Assembly: GCA_003260075.1 (NCBI GenBank)
Contig: QLIY01000155.1
Location: 62,001 to 126,000 of the forward strand
DNA length: 64,000 nt
Origin: Phallusia mammillata
Taxonomy: Eukaryota; Chordata; Ascidiacea; Phlebobranchia; Ascidiidae
Direction of reading: 5' to 3'
The translations under genes were made by a program, and so were the position numbers. Positions 55,201 through 64,000 of the stretch are shown here, in pieces. The notes beneath the pieces were generated by a model, which ran no database searches, was not told the origin of the DNA, and was given only the letters and a program-made list of their open reading frames with translations. Positions within the stretch are counted from its first letter, which is position 1. Each line of letters starts with the position of its first letter.

Positions 55201-58200
55201 TACTGACAATACAAATGTTAATGTTTTACCATTAAAGATCAAAGTACAGAAACAGATAAACTTCATGATCAAGCCCCAGTTTTCTTAGCTGTCGGATGAA
55301 ATGTTGAAGTAGATTCTATTTTCTCAGCAATTCTAAACACGGTGGGGTTGCTTGGCAACGTTGGTGGATATGCCTTGAGCGGATTTCTGTTAAAGTTCTG
55401 GGTGGATTTTGAACGGATTAATACAGGTTTGTATGTGTTGAACTGCAACGGAGAGCCTATGTGTGGTTGATAATGATTATTTTTGGAGTATATATTTGAA
55501 CAGGCCAAATGCCTTATTAACGATTGAGGGTCATTACTTCATGACTGCAGGAAAGTTCAAAGTAAAAACACTAAATCTGTCGCTGTAATGAAGGAATAAA
55601 CTTGATCTGCTGATAATTTTTAGATGGTGTAAGCATATAAAACCCCCCCCCCCCTGCAGGAAAGTTCAAAGTAAAAACACTAAATCTGTCGCTGTAATGA
55701 ATGAATAAACTTGACCTGCTGATAGTTTTTAGATGCTTGTAGCTTTACTAGGTGTAAGCATATAAAAACAGTAATTATTTTGTATGTCTGGTGCTTTACC
55801 AAATGTGTATTTTGTCACGATAAAAGTCCTGCAACACAAGAATCAACAAATTAGTGTTTTCTCCCACTACCTTAACAGAAACAAACTGCGAAAGAACCTG
55901 GTAAAAGTAGTAAAGAAAAATCAATACAACGTTTTGTTTTTGCTCTTGATAAAAGCAACGTTTGCGGGTAGGTTGTAATTCAAACAACCTTATCAAAAAA
56001 CGCACATTTTTGTATTTTTAAATGGTTTCATTCTGTAAATAAAAAGAAACTTGTTTAGATCAGCAAAGAATTTGTTGCTTTTTAGAGACATCTTATAATT
56101 TTAATGACTGACAATTTTATCCGTTTAGGTAGAGTTAATTTACAACACGAAGATCCCAGATGGATCGGTGCCTGGTGGTTCGGATTTATGCTCGGCGGGA
56201 TTCTGATGTTTTTCTTTAGTCTACCTTTGTTCTTCTTCCCAAAGTCCATCAGAAAGGTGAAGAAAACAGCGGAACCGGTAGAAGGACATGAAGAGACTAA
56301 CAGCTTTACCAGTGGCAAAATGGAAATAAATAAAGCAAGACGCCCATGTAGAGATTTGTGTAGAGGTATAACCCAGAGTTTGTTTTTGTTTAGAGCTTAT
56401 TTATTTGAATCCAATCCCATTTCAAAGGAAATATTTTATTGAACAAGAATAACGAAATAAACAGTAGCGGGATTCAATTTTTGTGTGAGCTGATCCTATC
56501 ACAAAAGTCATATTTTTCAGCCCATTCTGTTACAAAAAGTCCATTGACAGTAACCAGTAATGCTGACCGGTTCGCAGATCTCATAAAATTTCGTGAGAGG
56601 TTTCAGTAAAACCGGTGCGAACCGGCTCAATCCCACCACTGGATACACCACGCTAAGAAATAAGTTCAACGGTCGCATTTAATTGTTTCTGGAGCACTTG
56701 GATTGTGCAAAACCACTTCACAATTAAGTTTCCGTAATATGACTTAATTGGTTTGGAAATTTTCAGTGTCCATGAGCTAGTTTATCATGGCTCAATGATT
56801 TATAGTGTAAACCTGTCCAGTGTTGATTAAGTGTTTTCCGCAAATATACATGCACTTAAACGGACATAAATTAAAACAAGTCATAAGGAAACCGTATATA
56901 TAGTCTTAAACCCTCAGTTCAGCGACATTTAATTACATCTTTGTATCCCAACCAGGCCCACTGCAAACTTGCAAACGAATGTTCACGAATCCAGTTTACG
57001 TTTCAACGATAATTTGCGGAACGCTGTCAGCCTCAGCTCAACTGTCAATCATTCTGTTTTCGCCGAAATATTTTGAGTTGAATTTTGGAATTAGCGCTTC
57101 GAGGACCGGATTTATCTTTGGTAAGTCTCATTTATTTAAGCTTTTACACGGGGCTCAAGCACCTCAGGACGCTACTAAGCACGTTTCCCAGTCAGTTTTG
57201 TTTGTATGCCTGATTCCAGCAACTTAGACCATTTAATTTACGTTTGTTTCAGGGGGTACCCCCCCCCCTTTACACGGGGCTCAAGCACCTCAGGACGCTA
57301 CTAAGCACGTTTCCCAATCAGTTTTGTTTGTATGTCTGATTCCAGCAACTTAGACCATTTAATTTACGTTTGTTTCAGGGGGTCGCGTTACTGAGAACGA
57401 ATCCCGGTCAGCTTTTTATGTATTTATATCAAAATAAGCGATCAACAATGTAGGAAAGTAAATAAAAAATGACAAACTTAATGGAAGAGAGATATTGAGT
57501 CGAGTTATATGGTGATAAACCACATTGATCTGCTCAAAAAAAGAAAGAAGAATTAGAATCGCTCGCTGGCACTGCACTGAAATAGTTGAGCGGGCCACAC
57601 TCAAAGGAAATCCAAGATCTGCGAAGCCCTCAGCTGGCACATCCCTGACTTAGAACATCAGGTCAAGTGCCTGTCACAAAGTGAGAAAGTGAATTAAAAA
57701 TGAGAAACATAATGAACGAAATAGATTTAATTAGGTTGTTTTGGTGGAATTTGGCACAAGATTGGAAACCACTGGTTCAAAGCGAAGTTAAAACAGGGGT
57801 TCGGGCCATAATTTACAAAAAGTCCGAAACCCGAACCCTTTTTTTGACAAAACACCCCATAAATTACAACCGAAAGTCGGTCTGATGGTGACACAAAGAA
57901 GAATGAGTGTGAAGTCATGCCCGAATCAAGCCCATGAAACGCAAACTCAACCAAAACCCGGCTTGATTGCAGCTCTGGTGTGAAGCGTAATGTATTTTAT
58001 GTGCAGGTGTCGTTATTTTGCCATGTTCTGGAGTAGCCTTGATTGTTAGCGGTGTGATAATGAAAAGATGGAAGTTGAAACGAAAAGGAGCTCTAATTAT
58101 GTGCGCTATATGTCTTACTGTTGCGTCACTGGGCCTGTTGTTGCTGTGCTTTGTTGGTTGTGACACTATCGACATAAAAGGAGTAACGGCGACTTATAGC

Positions 58201-60830
58201 GGACAAAATCATAGGTAAGAAGGTTTCTTATAAGTTTGTACAAGCGTGTAATATAAGCAATAGATCTGACCTCATACAAACACCTAAAAAAACTTTCTAT
58301 TATTTTGGGGGGTATATGCTGTTTTGACCGTTCCATTTTGGTCCGCAATACTCTTCACCTAATCACAAATCTGTACGTAGCCAATGTCGTTGAATTTATT
58401 GCGACAATTGTGGCGTACTATTCAAAGTTAACAGTCCCTTGAGCATTAATAAAGCCAAAACGCCATTCAAAATGGAACAACAGGTACATTTTCTTAAATA
58501 GTGCGAATGTCGTCTTTGAGGCAGCCATGTTCAAAGATTTTTTGCTTCCGATCTTAAACAAATTGATTTCTGTACAGCGCACCAATCAGCGATTGCAACC
58601 GGCAGTGCAGCTGCGAGATCGGCTTATTCTTACCGGTTTGCGGGTCCGACGGGAACACTTACTTATCGTCGTGTTTCGCTGGCTGTAAAACGAACAGCAA
58701 AGATGTGGGTAGAAATAATGACCAGGTAACGAAGCAACTTTGGAAATTGTGGTCGTGTGAAGTTATTAAGGACAAATAGTTTGACCTGGAGAGACTTTTT
58801 TCAAATATTTTGATAGATTTAACGCTTATACAAGGGTTGTTTGTTTTACTTTGGATAAACAGTTACTAATTTATAACTCTTTTAAAACAGACACCATGTT
58901 GCGGCTGATTTACGCCTTTACGGAGAATAAGATCACTTGGGAAGGGCGTTTCAAATAAATTTATTTCAGAGATTTATACCAGGGTTGTTTGTTTTATATT
59001 GGACAAACAGTTGGATAACACATTAAAACGGACACGATGCTGTGGCTGTGTAGACCTATTAGGGAAAATCGTTTATAAACTTCACCACCCAATTTTTTCC
59101 TGTTTTCTTTTATAGAACTATACAAACTGTGCTTGTATCCCTGGCAACTCGACGGTCACTAGTGGCGCATGTGAGTTGTCGAAATGTCCGCACCTTCTTA
59201 TCCCTGTTGTGGTGCTAGAGGCGATAGTTGTGTTTTTCGGTGCAATGACAACCACGCCTGTTATGATGATCGTGTTCCGGTAAGCGATGTAACACGTTTT
59301 TCCCTTAAGCTATGTAACAAGTTAAGTTTTTAGGCCAGCGGTTCTCAACCTGTCTTACTTTCTGACCCCATGTTAAGGTTTTCTTACACAATGCGACCCT
59401 TTTGCAAACACATTTAAGAAGTTTTTCTACCATAATCTTTTCATTTTCATATACTATCAAATGTCACTATAACCGTTCGGCTTTTAGCTGTTCAGAAAAC
59501 TCTTAAAATTGTGGTTATATAGGCTGACAAACACTGTTGTAGGCATCGAGACATCACTATGAGTGCACAAAACGTTGTTTTAAATCATCCTATAGTGGTT
59601 AAAAATAATGTCAAACTCGTTTAAAACAACTAAACCGTGTCAATTGTGCAGCAAAAGATTTGATAGTTTCTTGATTAACAGGTCAAAAAATATTATAGAT
59701 CACAAAACATGTTTAAAATACTATAGATCACTAAAACAAGAGTAACACACCGAAGCTTCCTAGAACATGCCAAAAACACTGATGCTCATTAAAAGTGTGT
59801 TTAAAATCCTAAAGGTCACTAAAACATAACTTATCTAAAATACTAAAGTCATTAAAACAAGTCCAAAATCCTCACGATCACTAAAAATGCCTACAATACC
59901 AAAGCTCATTGATTTAGTTCAGTAGTTCTCAAATTGTGCGTCGCGACGCCCTGGTGCGTCGTTTCAATTTTCCAAGGGCGACGCAAAATAGTTCCGTTTC
60001 GTGGCTTTTGTGGTTGTATCAATAAACACAACTGTAATAATAAGTTTTCTCACTAACGTTTATTTGCTGGTGCGTCGCAAGACCAGAAAACTTTTCCAGA
60101 GGCGTCGCAACAAAAAAAAGTTTAAGAACCACTGATTTAGTTGATTTTAGAACTGTACCGGCGGAAGACAAGTCGGCTGGAATTGGAGTGAGCGCGTTTA
60201 TGGTTCGTGTGGCTGGTTTTATTCCTTCCCGAATGATCGTAGCCGCTATCGTTGACCATACTTGTCTATATTGGAGCGATGAAATGTGCGCAGAGAATGG
60301 ATATTGCAAGGTAGCGGGTTCGAATCCCGATAGGGAAATGAATGATTTCTTACTCTTTGGTGTAAAACTTAGAAAACGTAAAATTGTTTTTTGCACATTT
60401 ACTACACTTAAGCTCTGCTTTATGGTTGTGTTTTGTATGGTATTGATTGCTTTTTTGCACATTTAAGTCAGGATTATCATTGTCATGTGGATTTAGACAC
60501 ATTAACAGCATTATAAATAACTATTGTTAATTTTGGTCTTACTTGTGCTGTGGGTTGTTTTCTCTCATACATTTAAGCAAGTATTGCCATTGTTTCGCAG
60601 ATTTAGCTATAGTAACAACATTGAAGATAACAATAACTTTGTTAATGGGGTGTGTTTCTTCGTGTAATTAACGTTTTTGTTCTATTTGTTTTGTTGTTTA
60701 GATTTACGACAACACAGCGATGAGAAAATTAATGTTCGGGTTCTTGTTTCTAATTCAACTTATTTCAGCGATGGCTATTGCCCTTGCATTTGTGTTCGAA
60801 CGGAGGGAAAGAAGAAGAATTATCATCTGA
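52275..60830 (+). CDS. SLCO/OATP organic-anion transporter (12 exons)
   Basis: A plasma-membrane MFS-type uptake carrier for organic anions, by family knowledge. Exons: 52275-52337, 52952-53106, 53433-53576, 54308-54510, 55328-55426, 56129-56365, 56956-57120, 58007-58214, 58578-58725, 59116-59279, 60151-60310, 60702-60830. All borders are GT-AG and in phase; they give 624 residues, a usual OATP length. The OATP signature DPRWIGAWWFGFML is in exon 6. A Kazal-like cysteine cluster (CNRQCSCEIG, PVCGSDGNTY, SSCFAGCK) is in exon 9, the large fifth extracellular loop. The start ATG 52275 opens a short exon just before TM1, so the N-terminus is short. The stop is TGA 60828-60830. Exon 4's end is repeated at 54583-54611 after a C-run. 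The subfamily is not resolved. Confidence 0.95.
52510..52690 (+). mobile_element. tRNA-derived SINE
   Basis: The head 52510-52582 looks like a tRNA: GCCTGTG/CGCAGGC acceptor, A-box TAGCTCAGTTGG, D-stem GCTC/GAGC and B-box GGTTTGAATACC. The anticodon and T arms are poorly paired, so it is not a working tRNA. The body (CACCAACGCCTTGCCATATGG...GGCGTACTGTGATT) matches 31192-31260 and relatives. Confidence 0.75.
53649..53883. mobile_element. hAT-like MITE
   Basis: Ends CACTGGTTCCCAAACGGGG and GGTTGGGAACCACTG. Target duplication not clear. In an SLCO intron. Confidence 0.6.
56462..56641. mobile_element. hAT-like MITE (CAGTGGTGGGATT family)
   Basis: CAGTAGCGGGATTC start and AATCCCACCACTG end, with ACCGGTTC internal sequence shared with 38008-38233. 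Confidence 0.65.
57121..58006. other. SLCO intron with allelic overlap
   Basis: 57139-57255 is repeated at 57269-57385 after a C-run at about 57260-57268. No extra exon was seen. Confidence 0.6.
59920..60134. mobile_element. hAT-like MITE next to SLCO exon 11
   Basis: Ends CAGTAGTTCTCAAATTGTGC and GTTTAAGAACCACTG, with perfect 8-base duplications atttagtt at 59912-59919 and 60135-60142. It ends only 16 bases before the first base of exon 11. Confidence 0.85.
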
Positions 60831-61859
60831 AAGAGCAACATTCAAAAGTTCTAGGAAATTTGTCGGATGAAACGAATTGGAGAAATTTAGACTTATCCAA
60901 TTGAGCGAAGAAATTGTGGACTAATTCATTCACATTCACAACCACTGCAGTGTTTTTAAAGTGCGACATACATCTGAAGAAAACACTCTAAAATTTACAT
61001 TAGTTTGTTTATATTGAACTGAAACACGTTAACTGTGGATTTACATGATTTACTGTACTGTTGTGAGAATATTATGTTTGGGACAGGTTTGTTTACAATA
61101 AAATTCGAAAAACTAGGCAGTAATAAAGCATTTGCAACTGTGAATTAAGCATGCGAATAACCAGTCATTTCCGTTGGTTCAGCAGCAGCAGACAAGTTCA
61201 TTTGGTTGGTCGCTAGACCTGGATAGACTTTAATTCGCGGGTTCGAACCCCATCGCAGGTTCGACTTTTATAGCCTTTGCCTTGTTGCATGCCATTCGCA
61301 TGGCTTAATAGAATAGTATTTTGTGAAAAGTAGTGACGAAGCAGCAGTGTTCTGTAACAGATTCTGTCCACAAAACAGTTCTAAATAACAGAAAAATATT
61401 CCACCCTTGGGCATTAGCAGTTTCTACCATACAAATGCAGGCGAAGGGGTTGCTAAATCCTTTACCAAACTCTTTGTTACAGGCAAGACAAAAAATCAAA
61501 TCTATTTAATATTCAAATAGAATCGATCATGTCTGCTATTAGAGATGAAACTTCTGTACCAAAAACTAGTTGAAATTTATATTTTAGACCATAGTACGAC
61601 TTATATGAGTGAGATGTGGCGTGATCGCTGGTCTGGATGAACCTTCATGATTGTTTCCAGTAATGCGTACATAAATGTCTTTTATGTTTGAATGAAATGT
61701 TGTATATTCGGCACAAACTGTATTGGTTTGATCGGGATCGCAATGATATATTTCGCGGATCTGACTCATCGACGTAATATCACGTCCTTCTGGTGAATAA
61801 ATCACCCAATTATATCCGAAATATGAACCGGGTCCAGTTGAATTTAATCGCCAAATACA
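60831..61859. other. Intergenic, 3' of SLCO
   Basis: A polyadenylation signal AATAAA at 61097-61102 probably serves SLCO. A tRNA-like SINE remnant with B-box GGTTCGAACCCC lies at about 61185-61300. No coding signal. Confidence 0.6.
61097..61102 (+). promoter_or_regulatory. SLCO polyadenylation signal
   Basis: AATAAA about 270 bases after the SLCO stop, the first clear signal downstream. Confidence 0.55.
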
Positions 61860-63714
61860 ATGTTGGCGATTGGATTCATTGGTCTACTGCTTCTGCAAAG
61901 CGCGGCAGGTAAGGGCTGCAAGTACAAATGTTGTGTGAAGTACAAAACATTGTAAAACCAAATGGGTAGTGTTTTAGTCCACCTGTATAAGAAACTCACA
62001 GCAAAGGCAAGAGGAAATGGTTTGTTTGAAACGGCACTGACAGAAAAAATGCAAAACTAAATCGTTTGCATGTACGATCTTTGACATGGAAAGTCGTTTA
62101 ACAAGTTAATCTCAAAGTTCAAAACACTGCCAACTCAAATGTTAAAAATGTAGCTCGTTTTTGATTTTCCACGATATTGTTTTGTTCATAAGGCAAGCAT
62201 GAAAACGTTTGTTTCTCGGTTAATGTGTTAATTCTCTGTAAAAGCATCTTTGGTATCGCATTTAAATTCGAACGTTTCCATACTTGTAGTATATAGTATA
62301 AATAAGAGGTGGAAAACATGACAGAATTTGCAATAACCTGAAGGTTTTCAATAATCAAATTGCAAGAAATCAAATCTATGATGGTTAAAAGCATAGAGCC
62401 AATAAATGATAAGCTGCAGACAGTGAACAATTTTTCGACCTTAAGGTCTCATTAGTGCATCTGGTGACAAGACTTAGGCTGTATTGGCTAGTGTAGCCAT
62501 CCAGCGGCACAGTTTGTTGGTAGTCACCAGTAGCACTGATAAGATCTTGTAGATCGAACAGTGTGCACTGTCTGCGGCATGACAGTTAATTTTATAGAGG
62601 TTTGGTCGGTGGTACCTGAAGGGTCTAGTGGCTTTTTGATGTGCAATTTCGCTCCTTCTCGTAACGATGACATATTTGGCCAAGCGATAGAGTGCGAAGA
62701 TTACGAGGTAAATTTGTGGTTTCTAACTGTCGATACGACAAGTGACTCTAAAAATCTAAGTTCAGGTTGTAACATTATTTTGTAAACAGACCCTGACCCC
62801 AATCCGAAAAGTCCTAATTTTTAGTCCGCAAAATTATAATTTTTGCGTTGTAAGTAAATTTGTGTTCATTAATTTTTTTTATGCGGTATGGTGCGGTGTT
62901 GAGCAACACCGGTTCTCAACGTAGGGCGTTCCTTTAATACTGTAGGGCCAATTATAAATGTCAAAATTGGATCGCAGGCTGGACATGTGCATCACACAAA
63001 GTGATTTTGCTTTGTTTCTTACCAAATATGCGTAACTAAAAGTATAATTCGTATTTGATTCAAGCCATATTTTGCCAGATCGCAGAAAACTAGCACCAGG
63101 CGCATTAATCAGCTCAAAAATGTGTAATAATGGGACTCGTTTGCCAGTACTTTTGAAATCCAAACGTCTCTGCGGGCCGCACAACCTTTAATGAAGGGCC
63201 GGATGCGGCCCGCGACCGCAGGTTGCCCACCCCTGGCGTACAATAAAAGAAAAATCTTATTGGTCTACTGACGACCAAGGTCTTGTTCAATTTAATTACA
63301 CAGATGACTTTTTCTTTGGTGGTTTGCTTTTTAAACCCATTCAAATAACAGAACAGCATTTAAATTCAAGCATCACCCTAATAACAAGACAGTTTTGACT
63401 CGAAAAACCAAGTTTTTCGGTGTCCTCGCTGTTTTACGAATCCGTCCAACAGTAAAAAATGATGAAATGGCAATGCAGAATAAATTGACTTGATTAAACT
63501 AAAATATTGGACTTACAAGATTGGGTAGCTGAAATGCTAACTATTATTTAACCAATAGATTTATTCATCACATTTTCAGGAAGCGTGCATGACAAAAATC
63601 ACCCACGATGGGCGAACTCAAATCGAGAGATCTTGCAGGAAAATGCCGGAGTGTATGCAACTGGTGGAAGAAAATCAATCAAATTGCTACTCCAGAAATG
63701 CAATTGCAAACAAT
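61860..63714 (+). CDS. Small secreted cysteine-rich protein, Ly6/uPAR-like, partial (exons 61860-61908, 62598-62707, 63580-63714)
   Basis: Exon 1 encodes a signal peptide, MLAIGFIGLLLLQSAA, with donor CAG/GTAAGG. Exon 2 (acceptor TTTTATAG, donor GAG/GTAAAT) and exon 3 (acceptor TTTTCAG, donor AAT/GTAAGA) join in phases 1 and 0. The mature part has LMCNFAPS, IECEDYEEACMT, RSCRKMPEC and SNCYS. This spacing, with an EACMT motif and a C-x5-C pair, fits the three-finger LU fold of Ly6/uPAR proteins. The gene is probably incomplete because exon 3 ends in an open donor and the window ends in a C-run. Such proteins are usually secreted or GPI-anchored binding domains. The family call is tentative; the gene structure is firmer. 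Confidence 0.62.
62408..62580 (+). repeat. Hammerhead-like repeat, third copy (degenerate)
   Basis: CACTGATAA, then GATC-TTGTA-GATC (perfect stem II with changed sequence), GAAC (one A lost) and AGTGTGCACTGTC. Intron 1 of the Ly6-like gene; its end abuts the exon 2 acceptor region. It also carries a reverse piece (CTGCAGACAGTGAAC) at its start. Confidence 0.5.
62900..63240. mobile_element. hAT-like element remnant
   Basis: Left CACCGGTTCTCAACG, right GGCCCGCGACCGCAGGTTGC and CCACCCCTGG, typical of degenerate hAT ends. In intron 2 of the Ly6-like gene. Confidence 0.5.
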
Positions 63715-63966
63715 GTAAGATAACGTTCGATTTAACTGTCAAAGAAAAACCTAAGTAAAAATAGAATTGTGAAATAAAAACTTTTCCGAAAAACATGAGT
63801 GGGGGAGATAAAACGGGTTAATTTGGAAAAGTAGGCGCTTGACCGATAAAGACATAAACTGACTCAGTGCTAGGGCTCGAACCGCAAACCCCGTAAATAA
63901 CGGTTAAGAATCACAGCTCAAAATTTACAAGCAAGTTTTGAAATATATGTTTGTGGGGCTATGAAG

Positions 63967-64000
<34 letters not shown>

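Overview
The window is animal nuclear DNA with short exons in long AT-rich introns, canonical GT-AG splice sites, and many short interspersed elements. Gene density, intron size, the repeat mix and an apparent high allelic divergence suggest a tunicate such as Ciona. C. savignyi, known for very high heterozygosity, would fit, but that is inference. No prokaryotic, CRISPR or rRNA features were seen.

Genes from left to right. (1) At 1-2861 (+) lie the last three exons of an unrecognised basic protein. (2) At 4253-33945 (-) is a near-complete ABCC1/MRP1-type ABC transporter. I placed 37 exons and every checked junction keeps phase; one exon, the first part of the second membrane domain, is missing. 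(3) At 35882-39882 (-) and (4) 45874-47386 (-) are two paralogous claudin/PMP22-like four-helix membrane proteins with matching intron positions. (5) At 52275-60830 (+) is a complete 12-exon SLCO/OATP organic-anion transporter, with a decayed copy of its second exon just upstream. (6) At 61860-63714 (+) are the first three exons of a small secreted cysteine-rich protein of Ly6/uPAR (three-finger) type, which runs off the window. ABCC1-type and OATP-type transporters often act on overlapping organic anions (export versus uptake), but nothing here shows a functional link.

The rest is introns and repeats: hAT-like MITEs with 8-bp target duplications, pogo-like elements with TA duplications, tRNA-derived SINEs, a Penelope-like element with a GIY-YIG domain and inverted arms, and several dispersed families built around CTGATGA...GAAAC. 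One of these families (around 40982, 46306, 62530 and 30590) can be folded as a type I hammerhead ribozyme with all three helices. This is the most interesting non-coding signal.

The assembly has a strong artefact. Runs of 8 to about 90 G or C lie between near-identical duplicated sequence and behave as gap filler at unmerged allele overlaps. They duplicate or break several exons. All runs left of 40 kb are G and all runs right of 43.5 kb are C, with a single N at 42868 between them, so two pieces were probably joined in opposite orientation.
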